NCBI GenBank assembly: GCA_025738555.1
Contig: JAOVFP010000015.1
Coordinates: 372,001-436,000 of the forward strand
Length of the DNA: 64,000 nt
Direction of reading: 5' to 3'
Origin: Cyathus striatus
Taxonomy: Eukaryota > Basidiomycota > Agaricomycetes > Agaricales > Nidulariaceae
Part shown: one piece after another, positions 32,560 through 46,090 of the stretch
Numbering within the stretch: position 1 is the first letter of the stretch
How the letters are laid out: each line of letters opens with the position of its first letter
Position numbers and translations under genes: made by a program
Notes under the pieces: model-generated
The model's input: only the letters and a program-made list of their open reading frames with translations
What the model was told of the DNA's origin: nothing
The model's database searches: none

Positions 32560-35500
32560 GAACAACATAATAGCAAGGCACTGTTAATAGACAAGATAAT
32601 TCTATCAGCAACAAGAGAACAGAAGGAGCAATTGCGAGAACAAAGTGTGGAAAAGCAAAACTCAATGGTACAAAGGGCATAGGTTAGAAAATGACAGCAT
32701 GAGGAAGAAGAACAGGGCAGGCGAGTATGGCAGCAGATGGCAAGGGTCGAGGAAACAAGTTCTGCATCTCCTTATGGATGGACAGACCCTTGTATTGACA
32801 GTGATAGGTACCTTGAACTTCCGACTGAAGAGGAGTTGAGGGATTGCTATCGGAACTTCTATAAAGCAACATCTAATGCAGCATTAAGACTGGAAACTTG
32901 TGCAGTCTGTGCAAGGGAGTTCAGTAACGGATGTAGGAATAGTGGATGAAGAATCAGATGGTTATGTTCCAAATGCTGAAGAAGAAAGTGAAGAAAGAAA
33001 TACAGGTGAATATATAAGGATATGTATTCAGGGAATAAGACTAAAGTATCAATATTGCAGAGTTGAACACGACAGATGAAGGTCCAGATGTAGTTCCATA
33101 CACAGTAACAGGGACCAATGATACTAATCTATCCAAAGTAGCAGCACCAGAGCTAATGGAATGGGGATTAAATAACCTATGGGAGGAAGGAAGAGAGGGA
33201 TACTATGCAGTCAGACATGGGCGAAGACCAGTGCGGGATTTTGGGCACCCACAAGAGGAAGCATTACAAGAAGTGATTGACTATGACAGGCCCAATTATT
33301 TTGAACATGCTTTTCCTTGCATGTTTCCTTATAGAGTTGGAGGTCCTGAAGCAGATTGGCCTATGGAAGTATCATTAGCAGATCATGCTAAGTGGTTGAT
33401 GCAATATTATGATCATAGATTCAGAACTCATGAAACATTTCCATTTGTTATATTTGGGATTCTACAATGACACAAAGCATTGGGTTCAGCAAGATTACAA
33501 ATGAGACAGAGGACAATTGAATCTGAAGCAAGAATATTATCATCAATCACAACAGAAATGCTTCAGAAAGCAATACAAGAGGAACAAAACAATATGTTGA
33601 TTTCTGATGCTGCAGTTCAATTATTATGTCAGCATGTATTTGCAGTGGGAGGCCAGGTTATGGGATCAAATCAATCCAGATATCTGTTAAGATCACAGAT
33701 GTGGTCAACAGTAGCATATGTTGGACCACCATCATTATGGATCACCATAAATCCATGTGATCTTCATGATCCAATTGCACAAATTTTTGCTGGGGAGGAC
33801 ATAGACATGGATAATTTTATCAGAACAGCAGGACCAGACAAAAATACAAGAGCACAAAACATTGCTAATGATCCATATGCAGCTGCAAAAATTTTCCACT
33901 ACACCATCAAGATAATACTGGAAACCCTTTATGGGATTTCAGTGACAAATTATAAAGTGCATGCATCCAATGGGGTTTATGGTAAGGTTGCTGCTTATTT
34001 TGGAACAGTAGAAACCCAAGGAAGGGGAAGTTTACATCTTCATCTAATACTGTGGCTTGAAAACACTCCAACCTCAGTGGAAATGAAGGAACTGCTGAAA
34101 ACAGAGGCTTTTCGAGACCAGGTGCAAAAATTTATAGCAGCCAACATTCATGCATATGCTCCAGGCCTAGAATCTGCAGAAACAGTACAAAATATTGAAA
34201 ATGATGTGGAAATTGCATATTCACATCCACCAAATCCAGATGCAGAGGACTTTTGGGAGCAGTTAAGGGCTTTTAAAGCCCAAGTTTCCAGAGCAAAACA
34301 GATTCACAAGTGTGAAATTAGGCAATGCATTAAATATGATAGTAAAGGTGTTGCAATATGCAAAAGGAGAGCACCCTTCAAAATTGCAGAGTCTGAATAT
34401 GTCAAGGAAGATGGGACTTGGGTTCCAAAACAGCTATTTGAATATGTCAACAATTGGAATCCACCAGTAACAACACAGGTAAAAGGCAACAATGATTCCA
34501 AACTGTTGACATATGGACAAGAGACTCTAAGCATAGGGGAGTATATTTTTACATATGCAGCCAAGAATCAAGGCCAAAATTATAACATGTCTGCTCTTAT
34601 GGCACAAGGACATGCTTTTCATATGCAAAGAGAACCTCATGATGATTTATTGGAAATACAACAACAGAAGCTACTTTTCCAGTTGGCCAACACAATAAAC
34701 TGAGAACAAGAACTAGCAGCACCAATGGTGATGTCTTATTTAATGGGATGGGGTGACACCTATCGATCACACCACTACATTCCAATATACTGGACATCAT
34801 TTTCTGGTGCATTGTTGCAAAAGTTTCCTGAAATAAGGCCATTCAACGGAAGGTGAGCTGAGGCTAAAAATAGTGGGCAATGGAATAATAATGAATTTCA
34901 CAGAGAAGTACCAGCAATGCAAAGGCAAGTAGAGAATAGGTGAGTTAAAGCTTAGCATGAAACATGGTCAGTGATAGACTATTAATTTATAATGCAGAGA
35001 ACCCCCACTGGCACAAAGACAAGGAGATGATACTATTAGGAATGGAGCTGGAGAAGAACACAGGTAAAAATGCTAAAAGTTATGTTATGAAGAGGGGACT
35101 GACATGAAATATTACAGTGAAACTGAACAGAGAAGGATCAGGCAAACAGGTGGGAATATCACAAATGGCCAACAGAGGGAGGGTGCAGGAACTAACAACA
35201 CACATACAGAAGAGGTTTGTGTGTACTCAGATTAACAAGTATATAATGCTTATGGTCTCCAATAGGACAAGGATGGAAATCATACAATAGAACAGGAGAA
35301 AGAGGATAATACAGTTCATGATGAGATCAATGACATGGAAAATGAGGTTTGTTCTCATACATGAAGAGGAAAGAATAAAACCTTACAGTGAAAAATGAAT
35401 AAACCCACAGGCACAGGAGGAAGTTGTAATTCTTCGGAGAGATGACACCAAAAAATTAGGCAAGAAATGCCAGGTTACTGATTATGCCTTGCATGGAGAA

Positions 35501-38087
35501 GAAGGATTGGATCTTAGTGTGCTACAATATTTCATGGACACATATGAAGTCAACATACAAAAAAATGGAGAATCAATAAATACAGAAACTGAAGAAAATG
35601 GAGATCAAAGACATAGAGGAAGGAACAAGAATCTCTGAATACAATACCATCGTGATTACCCTCTTTATGAAAAGAAACAAAGGGTGATGAGAACTCAAGG
35701 ACATTCTAATCTTCCCAATTTCATAGGACCATACTTTCCCAGAAGTGATGACCCTGAAATCAGAGAATATTATTGTGCATCCATGCTAGTTTTACTGAAG
35801 CCATGGAGAGTAATGGAAAGTGATTTGAAGGCTGAAAATGAAAGTTGGAATGAAGCATTCAACAGGTTCATGGAATCAGCACCTGCAAGAGTGCATCAAG
35901 TTGTAAATGGAATTCAATACTTCCATGAGAGCAAAGGGGCAGCTAGAAGAGAACGGGAAAGGGCTATAGTTGAGGTGTCAGAAACTGATACAAGCACAAA
36001 CAGGCATATGGAGCAAATGGAAATAGATGCAGCTGGGGGAACAGAAGGGGAAATTCAAAGTATCACAGGTTGTATAACCTCTTACTCAGAAGAGGGTTTA
36101 AAAGAAGCAAAGGCATCTGCAGTTAATAAGAAAGAAAAGGAACATGGGATCTTTGATAAAAGGTCTACATCCACTTGGAATATAATCCCAGTGGAAGAAA
36201 AGATTAAAAGGGCCACAGCAGAAATTATGAGAAAGTTACAAGGATGGAAAATCCAGATGGCAAAAGATGTTGCAGAACAGAACACAGCAGTTCCAGATAC
36301 AGAAGAACTAGCTAGAATAAATGCAGGAGAGACATCCATTGATCCAGGTGGTTCAGTTACCCATCTTGACAATATAACACATATCTCCAGATCCACTGAA
36401 ATTTATGAACAATCACTCACACCAATTGATCCATCCATGTTAAAACCAGATCAAAGAAGGGCATTTGAAATCATTGAATGGCATTTGGATCAAACATTGA
36501 CAGGGAAAAATCCACCTGAGCTTAGGAAGTTGTTACTTGGAGATGGTGGTACTGGAAAATCCAAAGTCATTCAGACAGTAACTGAAATGTTTGGACAAAG
36601 ACAAGCACAATTCATGTTATTAAAAGCTGCATACACAGGAGTGGCAGCATCAATAGTGGATGGAAAAACCACACATAGTATAGGGATGATATCACAAGAG
36701 GGGCAAAAAGTTGGAGATGGGACAAAGAAGAAACTGCAAGAGTTTTGGAAGCCATACAACTATCTGATAATAGATGAAGTGTCAATGATCTCCAAGACAT
36801 TCCTGGAAAATTTGTCAAGGAACATTGGGATAGGCAAAGCAAAGGGTGGGGTTACAGATCCTGAACACAGCAATATAGAGGACTCCAAAAGTTTTGGAGG
36901 AATAAATGTGATTTTATGTGGTGATCTTCATCAGTTTCCCCCAGTGGCAACAAAGAAATGGAATCCATTGTATTTCAAATCCATTCCATCAGACCCCATT
37001 GAAATGAAGACTGGACGCAGTATATATGAAGATTGAGACAGTGGTAATTCTCAGGGAACAGGTATGAGTGACAGACAGGCCATGGCTTGAATTTCTTCAG
37101 CAACTTCAAACAGGAAATGTGCAACCAGATGATCTGATTATGGTCAGAAAATTGCTAATAGATCATCCCAATAATGAGGTTCCAGACTTTTCAAGACCAC
37201 CATGGAACAATGTATGCCTGGTAACCCCTAGACATGGGGTCAGGATTGAATGGAATACAATGGCACTTCAAAAACACTGCAAAGAAAAAGGGCAGAGACT
37301 GTTCATATGTAATGCCAATGACAGAATAGGAAAGTGGAAACTATCACTAGTTGAGCAATATGCAGTGGCACTAAGAACTAAAGAAAAGAACAAAAAGATG
37401 AAAGGGAAAGAACTTGCAGAGGAGGTCCAGGTAGCAATAGGTATGAAGGTCAGTACAGATGAAAGGATAATATGCCAGATGATCTAAATGCAACTAACAA
37501 AGGTTATGGTGACAAAGAACATGCAAACAGACCTGGACATAACAAATGGAGCAAGGGGAACAATTGTGGACATCATACTCCATCCAGATGAACCTGACAT
37601 TACATCTCAAAGCATAGCACATTTAAAACATCTCCCCATCTGCATTCTTGTGAAGTTAAACCACACAAGGGCATCCAAACTGGAAGGTTTAGATGAGTCA
37701 GTAATCCTGGTAGAGCCCATCATAAAAGAGTTCCCCATCCATTTGAAGGTAAATGGTGTTAATGTAAAAAGAAAAGTCAGGCGACAGCAATATGCAGTGA
37801 CAGCAGTATATGCATTCACAGATTATCAATCACAAGGCCAAACCATTCCTAATGTTTTGGTGGACATAGCCAAACCACCATGTGGGCTACTCAGCTTATT
37901 CCATCTATATGTGGCTCTATCAAGGAGTTCAGGAAGAGACTCAATCCGAATTCTCAGGGACTTTGACAACTCAATATTTCTACAAGCACATGACAATGAG
38001 CTAACAGAAGAGGATGACAGATTAGAAAGATTGGATGCAAAGACCAAGAGGCAATGGGAGGAAATTAGAGCCAAGAGAGTTGAATAG
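32560..38087 (+). mobile_element. Helitron (RepHel) element, decayed; ends not located
   Basis: The coding core of a rolling-circle Helitron. The element ends (5' TC, 3' CTRR with hairpin) could not be placed, so the limits given are those of the coding core. Fungal Helitrons encode one large RepHel protein; here it is broken into many pieces. Confidence 0.8.
32560..38087 (+). pseudogene. RepHel (HUH nuclease plus PIF1-like helicase) pseudogene
   Basis: Parts in order: an N-terminal Gln/Glu-rich helix and Cys motif (LPTEEELRDCYRNFY, CAVCARE, about 32800-32930); the Helitron_like_N region (33063-33470, then 33480-34703) with FGILQ..HKALGSARLQMR and the HUH motif GRGSLHLHLILWL near 34022-34060; a possible two-Tyr segment EYIFTYAAKNQ near 34540; a variable linker; and a PIF1-family helicase (about 35670-38087). 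The helicase has Walker A LLLGDGGTGKSK, Walker B YLIIDEVSMI, GDLHQFPPV and a C-terminal TDYQSQGQTIPNVLVD and LYVALSRSSG. Breaks: TGA at 33468-33470, 34701-34703, 35636-35638 and 37065-37067, mostly where relatives have Arg; TAA at 37485-37487; frame changes near 32925 and 37035. Some linker gaps may be introns. Confidence 0.85.
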
Positions 38088-40508
38088 TCAGGTATATTAG
38101 TTAACATATGACAAATACTAGGTAAATCAAGTAGATGAAGTAAAATATACTGCACACAAATCAATGTTGAGCTAAGTATAGTAATTGGACAAGAGGAGCT
38201 AGCTAATTCAATCTTCATGTTAACAAAAGAAGGCATTGGAGAGAACCCTACCAATGATTGCAACAACAGAAGGTGGAGCAGACTGGGAGGACATGGTGGT
38301 TTGGTGGGCCTCTTTGCTAATAGTGACCTCCCCATTGCAATCCTAAACAAAAACCCTAGCCATTCTGTATGGATCCAAAGTGGGACTTCAATTATCTCAG
38401 AGACTTGAGAGAATACACAATGACCTTAAGTGTAACCCATCTCCCTTCCACTTAAAAGACAACAACCCTGCTGTGACAAAAATCATGCTCAGAATGTCTA
38501 GACCAGTTGGCTGCATAAGAACTTGTGACAAAAAGCTAGAAAACTTGAAAATATAGTGCATGGGACATGGGACATAGGACATAGGACAAAAGATGAAGGA
38601 CATGGGATGTGTGTAAAAGCACATATACATGGATCAAGTGCAAATGAAGGCAATGTGGCGTGATAATGGATGAGACAACAAGTTTCCACAGTGAATATCA
38701 GGACTAGAAGCAGACAACTCACATGGCTGGAGTTTGAAGTGAAGCTTCAGTGAATCTTGAAAGCTGAAAGTAGGAGCAGACCAGGTGCAAAAAACAAGGG
38801 TCCCAGGTCCAATAGAACAATGCAGGCAAACAAAGGCTTGGTGATCAATCCACCATCAAGTAGTGTAGTGAACAAATAGCACTCTTGTCACCATAATGGA
38901 GCAGTCCGGGAGGACATGGTGGTTCAGTGGTACAATGGATTGATGAGGTATTCTACTTACATACACGTATATATACCCATCACATGCCCTACTCCAGAGG
39001 TCAAAGGATTGGTACCCCACCAACAAATGTGCAGATGCGATAATACCCCTACCAAACAACACCTCACCAATGATTGTGTTGACAAGGGGAAAAAACATAT
39101 ATATATATACCACTCCTACTAATAATCGTGTTGACAAGGTAAAGGGACAGATGAGGAAATGGGATGCAGAGAGTACAGAGGCCATAACCCCACTGACAAT
39201 TGCATCGAGATGGGTAAGAGAAGGAAGGAGGATGATGATGCATCAACTCCATATACGAACAGTATCTTCCTGCACCTGCTTGAGTTTTCCACACCTTGCA
39301 AGATGAGAAGGTTGGCCTTAAGTCACTCATGTGTGATGCAGATGAAGCAGTTCTGACATATACAGTCATTGAGATATTCGAGTGGTATATATCCTTCCAG
39401 GCATTCCTCTAATAAAAACACAAAGCCTACCAAAATGGTTAATACAAATCGCCCCAATAGAACAAAAAACAGCTTACAGCTCAGGGAACAGTCACCTGCC
39501 AATTATCCAACAAAAAGACGGCACAACTCCTCCTATTCACACTAAGTAAAACAGTAAGTGCCAGAGATATTAACAAAAACTGATGCAATGACAAAAGGCA
39601 AGGAGTAAACACAATGTGCAAAGTGCAAGAGCGATGAGGGGAGAGAGGGGGAGGGAAACAAGAAGAAGCGGGAAGCATGAGCAGCGAACTGCAGGCTGCC
39701 CGGCGAGCACAACCCAGCACAAGTCCCCACTCATCCCCCATCACCCACACCGAAGGCAGGTGGAACATAAGACAGAAGAAAGAAGAATTGTAGTGGAGAA
39801 ACACTGGGGTGGGTACATAGTGGGTAGCGGGCAGTTTGGACTAGCGCAACACCCCCCCCCCCCTGACCACCTAACAAAAAAAGAACCATAAACCAACAAG
39901 AAAAAACATAACATTCATTGCAGGTCAACCCATCCACTGACATACATCGAAACCGCCCATATTGTCCAGCAGGCAGGCTTTTAGTCCGCGATACAAGATT
40001 GGCATCTGAGCTGACTTGGAGAGTCGTCAGAGTGCGAAAGAGGGCACTATGAGCACCAGGGTGGAAAGAAACTCGACAAGGCAATGAGGGACCCCATTAA
40101 GAGCACCTGACCATGGGGGAAATCAATGTTGCCTATTAGACAGTGTGAGTATGAGTGAGAGAGAGAGGGAGAGGGAGAGAGAGAGAGAGGAGAGGGAGAG
40201 GGAGAGAGGAGAGGACTATGGAAACGCCACTCAATGAGCACACCGGAGTGAAAGGAAGAAAGCCCAGGGATCCATCAAGCAACGAACATCGATCACCTGA
40301 CCGTGGGAGGAGTCACGTGTTGGTTGAAAAGTGCAACCTCTTTTCACCCGAGAGAGTACCTTGCAAGCAAGGTGATTTCAATTAAATCAGTTTTGGGGGA
40401 TTAAGACGAGTATCCAAAAGCTCCAGTGCTCTCACAAAAATACTGTAACCCTCACCACAGTACATCTCCATGCGCATCCTTTCCTTCCCGGTAGAATTCT
40501 ACATGAAA
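38088..40508. other. Intergenic, no gene recognised
   Basis: The phrase GGGAGGACATGGTGGTT occurs twice (about 38286, 38909), and a CAATGATTGTGTTGACAAGG-type unit recurs about three times between 39066 and 39212, so small repeats are present. A GC-richer patch at 39600-39860 and a GAGAGAGGGAGAGG tract (40153-40215) give low-complexity frames only. The Helitron 3' end may lie in the first part. Confidence 0.4.
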
Positions 40509-40510
40509 TA

Positions 40511-41030
40511 CTGTACTAACATGATCAATTCGGCACCCTTCACAGTGCGTTACATTCCAAACCCATTGATACATTCGGCACTTCAAGATTTTGGGCGTTA
40601 CATATTGTAATTTTCGGCATGTCAGGTATTTTTATCATTACATATAGCTTTAAAATTAAAGCAATGTTGTCTAGCGGATAAATGGTACAGTAAGTAATGT
40701 CTCTATGAAGAATGTTGCTTTTAGTGTTGTATGATTACAGCTTACAACGCCATCCTACCGAGCCAAACCAGCGTTACTGAGACTTCTGGCGTCATCATGA
40801 TGAAGATAGTTCAGACATTGATTAAGGTACACCGAACTACACTAACATTCTACAATAACTTGCACGGTAGTTTAGAGACAATACAGATCTTAAAAACGAT
40901 ACTTTTTGAAGGAGACAAAAATTTTGGGAAAATTCGGCATTTCTATTTCAGATGCGTTACTTACCCTTAAATTTCGGTATACCCGACAGGTGCGTTATGC
41001 GTTACTGCCGAATTGATTGTGTTAGTACAG
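40511..41030. mobile_element. MITE, family M1 copy 1 (520 bp, TA target)
   Basis: Terminal inverted repeats of 25 bp (40511-40535 and 41006-41030) differ at two positions. Both begin CTGTACTAACA and end ATCAATTCGGCA. They are flanked by TA on both sides (40509-40510, 41031-41032), the target duplication of Tc1/mariner-type elements. The interior is non-coding with repeated TTCGGCA and GCGTTAC words. A second copy with related ends lies at 60302-60680. Transposase source unknown. Confidence 0.82.
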
Positions 41031-41047
41031 TAGTAGAGCACGTAAGT

Positions 41048-42676
41048 CGATTGTTATAAAGTGATATTCAGCGTTATATCTCTACAAACCCTAAATTGCT
41101 AGACATCTGCCTCGTCGCTCCCAAATCTGAGGCTTGCTTGCAAAATCATCAATGAAGTCGTTGTGCCGTGCATGTTTCGCCATGCATGTATCCGCTATTC
41201 ATTGAACCTGGACAAATTTCTCGGGATTCTTCATGCATTCGGTACTGGAGAGCACCCTTGCGTATCACATGCGAAGACGCTCACAATTCAGGATTTGGGT
41301 CCTGAACCCAACCCTTTTGACGACGAAGAAGATATCTATATGTACGACTTGGAGATCTTAGATCCGTATGGGGCTCAGTTAGAATCTATACAGACATGGA
41401 TTCAGCTCGCTCTACTTAACTGTCGAAAAGTGAATACTGTTATGTACGTGCATTTCCTCATGAAATGGGGTTCATCGTGCTGATCATGTGGTATACACTT
41501 ATTAAAGATGGGAAATCTCCCGTAGTTCAACTATAGGATGGGGCAAAAATAGTGTTCTATTTGGGCTCAAGAACATGTCGACTTTGACATCTTTTACACT
41601 ACATGCCCGAGGACTGAGTTTCGAAGACTCTCTTTCGGTTTCTTCTCTACCTCCCCTTCAAGTACTCAAAATACGAGGCAACCCGCATCTCTCTCTCTCG
41701 GACTTCCAAAATATTCATGGTTTGCAACACCTATTGGCAAAATCCTGCAGAATGCTTCGCCATCTCGAACTCGACCTATATTGTAAGTCGGACCCAGAGC
41801 CATACATTTCCTCCCTTTTGTGAGGTACGCAACCGTTCAACACATCACATCTCACATTGGGAGGATCTATGCAGCTTTGCAAGGCCATCGTTCCTCGATT
41901 TCGTTCACTCAGATCACTACGTTTAGAATGTGGTTATCGCCAATTTGACTATGTGTCGACAGAGGGGTCTACTTGGAAAACGCTGAAAGGTGAACAGATA
42001 CACCTTCAGCGAATATTTCATAATGAACCATCGCAAAGCTTGCTACAGTATTTCAAATCTTATACTGGTCTTAAGTCACTGGATTTCAAAGGGTGTTACT
42101 ACAGTATTAGAGATGGGCAACCAGTGCCCACACTTGAAGACTACTTGGATGCTCTAAGCAATCATTCAAGTTCGCTCGAAGCTCTCTCGATATTGCCCAC
42201 ATACGAAGGAAACTGGTGCTTCGGAACGAGAGACACTTCGGCTTTATTGCAGCTTGTCAATCTAAGATATCTTTCTGTTGCGATTTTAGCCGATTCAAGT
42301 TCTACCGTACCACATGGAATGGGCAGCAATAATTATGACTTGTCTGCAAACAATTATGACCCATTGCACCCTGTGGTATGATTCCTTGGTTTTCTGTCCG
42401 AGGTCTATTCTAATACATGTCTAGTGCACGCTCCTACAAACTGCTTCTTTACTTCCTAATCTCATACTCTTATCGATTCATGGCTGCAAACTTCATGTGA
42501 AGAAACTGCCAATCGTCGACCATGCGGTCCTTCCGGCTGTTCAAATAGACACTCATGTCAGATCATATAGACCGTTGGATCCCTCAAAATACAAATTCAC
42601 TGTCAAGAATTTACAGAGGTATTATAGGGTGCAATTAACAGGGGAACACGGTGAATTTCGGTACTGTCTTAGATAA
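41048..42676 (+). pseudogene. F-box/LRR-like protein gene, 5' truncated
   Basis: Resembles the C-terminal, leucine-rich part of basidiomycete F-box proteins, which act as substrate adaptors of SCF ubiquitin ligases. Readable parts: NPKLLDICLVAP, a one-base shift at the CCCAAA run near 41130, NLRLACKIINEVVVPCMFRH to 41443; a 64-nt intron; WEISRSSTIGWGKNSVLFG and LPPLQVLKIRGNPHLSLSDF; an unclear junction with TGA around 41820-41860; RFRSLRSLRLECGYRQFD and YTGLKSLDFKGCYYS to 42375; a 49-nt intron; and a last exon 42425-42676 (LLQTASLLPNLILLSIHGC). The F-box itself and the start are missing. The frame closes just past the MITE, so the 5' part was lost at or near that boundary. Confidence 0.6.
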
Positions 42677-42967
42677 TAACATCACCTTCTCTTGTTCTCG
42701 TAATTGAAGCTGCTACCGTTGAATACACGAAATGAGTCCTGTTTGTATATGTACGGTTATTATCATTATTTAATGCTACGCATAAATGTTTCAATATAAT
42801 TTGGACAATTTGAATAGCCTCTCGAGGAATATTTCGGAACATTCCATGCTGTTCTTCAATATAGTAACAACTCAATAGATGAATTACATTCAGTTATTAA
42901 GTTTAAAACATGGTTCTCTGGACACAAACGGTCATACAGACGAACCACAACCACACCCAAAGTCAAA

Positions 42968-44369
42968 ATGAGCCACATTGAAAAGATAAAGTCAGCAATC
43001 ATCAATAGGGCCCCATTCTGCAACGGGAAATACACGATTACAAGCAACAAACCTCTCAGCACGCTCTTCTACAGGAAATCTGATGGAACGTTCTACGCTT
43101 TAGATCTCATCAATCCATCACAAGGCGATATAAAATCACTCTCCACTGCATGTTCCCTAGCTACTTTTGGAAGAGGCGGAGAAAATGTGCTCGATCCATC
43201 GTATAGAAAGGCATTGAAGCTTGATAAAAGCGACTTTGCGACCAACTTTGAGCTGAAGCAGCATTCAAACTCGAACACAGGTTTTGATATTCTAAACTTT
43301 GTAAGAAGTAAACTATTGGATGGCGACAATGAGGAGAAGAGTATCACCGCGGAGTTGCACAAACTAAATGTATACGGTACGTTATTCGCTCTGGATGGAT
43401 TTGATAGGCTGATAATAGATGTTACTATTAGGAAAAGATGCGTTCTTCAAAGAACATAAAGACACCCCCCAATCCACAGACATGTTCGCCTCCCTCGTTA
43501 TCGCTTTTCCGACGCCGCATTGTGAAGGTGGAGAACTCGTCCTAACACACAACGATAAATCCTGGACCTGGGACTCCGCCTCGATCCTCAAAGATGGACC
43601 AAAGGGAAGCTTTGCATTTATCGCATTCTACAGCGATGTTAATCATGAAGTTAAACCTATTACCGCGGGAGATAGATTGACACTAACATATAATCTCTAT
43701 CTCGAATCAAACAAGCCCAAGGAGAATGGAGACCATGACAGAAAAGAAGAAGCTTCCGTAGATGAGAAAGAATTCGAAAATGCACTTAAAGCTGCTCTGG
43801 ATGATCCGAAGTTCATGGAAAGCGGAGGAACGCTGGGCTTCGGTCTCAATTTCCAATATCCCGTCAAGAATAAGAAACTAATGTCCATTTCAAAGAACCT
43901 GAAAGGCAGTGATGCAATGATTAAGCGCGTATGTGAGCGTTTGGGACTTGATGTTCACCTTCGTGCAGTGTACCAAAACTATGACGATGACCATCGTGAA
44001 CTTTGGGGAACGGAAGAAGGAACGGAGATAGTCACCGATGAGCTTCGGAAATTCGACACAGAAGTTCAGGTTGAATGTGAATCGGCATTTAGGACGCTGA
44101 AAGGGAGCCGGTTGGTGCAGATGAATGAACAGGATGTCGAGAAACCACGTCCTATGAAGCAGCTGAAGACCGAGAAACATTATGATTGGCGCAGGGGGAG
44201 TTATTATTCCGTGGATGACATTCACATTGTGTGGATTAGAGATGTGGAGGATATTTCTCATTTCGAAACGCCTTTTATCTCGTACGGAAACGAGGCGGTA
44301 CAAGATTGCATATATGGTTACGTTGCACTCATGGCTGATGTTGATGAGTCTGCACGGAGGAGAAAGTAG
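42968..44369 (+). CDS. 2OG-Fe(II) dioxygenase (prolyl-4-hydroxylase-like)
   Basis: Two exons, 42968-43376 and 43432-44369, with a 55-nt GT..AG intron; 448 residues. The oxygenase core shows the iron ligands: His and Asp in FFKEHKDTPQSTDMF, immediately after the intron, and the distal His in YSDVNHEVKPITAGDRLTLTYNL, whose following Arg should bind 2-oxoglutarate. The jelly-roll strands FASLVIAFPTPHCEGGELVLTH between them are typical. The C-terminal half (from about residue 260) is a variable extension. Substrate unknown; in mushrooms this family is large. No stop or frameshift is seen and all ligand residues are kept, so the gene is probably active. The start MSHIEKIKSAI is the first in-frame ATG and gives the usual length. 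Confidence 0.85.
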
Positions 44370-45642
44370 TGATCTGTTTCTCTCTTTTTTACGTACTGCT
44401 TGTATCATTTACGTCCTCATGATAAAGATACTTCATACATAATAGTACTTTGCGCCTCGACAGATCCAAAAGAACGACTCGGAGCATTTTCGGACTCAAT
44501 AGACCTGACAAATCAAATTTTTATATTACAACACTCAGTTTTCGACTCAATTAAGTTGCAATTAAGACGAGTCAAATATTCAATATTATATGAGCAGGTT
44601 CCAACTATTACAAGCTAAGACCATGATGCTCTTCGTAGCTACTCATTATCCGAGCTCGTCATATCCCGTGTTCCCTCGTGAAATATTCGATCTCGTCATC
44701 GACGAAATAGCATCATCAAAAGACGAAAAATCGCGTTCACAAGATCTGAACGCCTGTGCATTAACATGCCGAGACTTCTTGAACCGATCAAGAATCCATC
44801 TGTTCCACAAAATCAGGCTCGACGATAACGACCGAATTAATAACTTCCAGGACACATTATCTTCATCCCCACACATCGCTCTCTATGTTCACCATATAAT
44901 CATAGGTTATGCACACGGACAAAAGGTTATTGATCATCCTTCACTTCCAAACATTCTATCGGTGCTTAAGAATGTAGACAGATTGGAAGTAACCTTCCAT
45001 AGTTCTTGGGACTCTGTCTCATGGGAACTTAAAAAGGAAATCACGACATTGTTGTTGTTACCCTGTCTAATGGACTTGTGTTTTTCCTATGCACAGGCTC
45101 TCCCATCGTCATTGTTACAGTTGATTTCACGGATTCCAACTGTATCATTAAACAGGGTAACTTTTGGAGATCAAGACGAAGATGACCAAATAATTCCAAC
45201 GCCGAGAAGTAGTTATGCTCGACACTTAACATTCTGTGTGGAAGAGGGTTCATCGATGATGGTTGAAAGCTTCTCACCTCCAAATTGCTATGTGGAGACA
45301 TTGACTGTGCACTATCAGTCATACTCAGCAAACTTTCATCTCGCACAACAAATTGCAAACAACAACAGGAACACTTTGACCATGTTAGCATTTCCTGATG
45401 GAATAGTACTAGAAGGTACCATATATATTATTACCAATATAATTATACATACTAATATACGTTATATAGACATCAAGAAATACAACATCAATGCACTTCC
45501 CCATTTGAGACATGTCAAATCCACGGTATGGGGGAATGAGTATAGAGATCCTTTCAATGCACTCAAACGTCTCCTGACAAACGTGACCATTCCCAATAAT
45601 TTACTTGAAAAGATCACTCTACAACTGGGTAACTTTCATTAT

Positions 45643-45651
45643 TTCCTTGAC
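45643..45651. repeat. Left 9-bp target duplication of E1
   Basis: TTCCTTGAC, repeated exactly at 48307-48315. It encodes part of FLD in the F-box gene. Confidence 0.88.
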
Positions 45652-45659
45652 GGGCTGCT

Positions 45660-46090
45660 AACATTTCGAGTTCCCCTTAAGTTTTTTCGAGTCAAAGTTA
45701 AGTTCTAGTCGAGTCAAAGTTAAGTTCCAGTTGAGTTATAGTTAATTTCCACTTTGGCCCCGCTTATTTTTATTCAGTGAAAGTTAAGTTTTTCGAGTCG
45801 ACTTAAGTTCCTTGCTAATTAATTCTCTGAAAGTTAAGTTCTCTCGAGTTAAGTTCCTCACTAATTTTTCGAGTTCCCTCAAGTTCAATTTTCAAAATTT
45901 CAAGTGTAAAGTAAAAACTAATCACTAGTACTACTATCTGAGTGAGTGTAAATCGAGTTCCCTCAAGTTAAGTTTTTCGAGTCGACTTAAGTTCCTTGTT
46001 AATTTTTTTCTGAAAGTTGAGTTCTCTCGAGTTAAGTTCCTCACTAATTTTTTGAGTTCCCTCAAGTTCGAGTTTCAAAATTTCAACTAT
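45660..46090. repeat. GAGTTAAGTTCC array, left part of E1
   Basis: Many variants of TCGAGTTAAGTTCC and AAAGTTAAGTTC, partly as two longer tandem blocks (about 45780-45920 and 45955-46110). The same words return at 47218-47470 and 48215-48300 near the right end. Confidence 0.75.

Noticed and set aside
6732..37067. TGA read as an amino acid (recoding)
   Set aside because: Intact genes here (NTase-like B and C) end with TGA, and relatives of the broken genes have ordinary residues, often Arg, at the TGA sites. Mutation explains it better.
44623..45708. Complete F-box protein ending at 45708
   Set aside because: The last residues are read from the E1 terminal repeat; the true C-terminus lies beyond E1 at 48316-48450.
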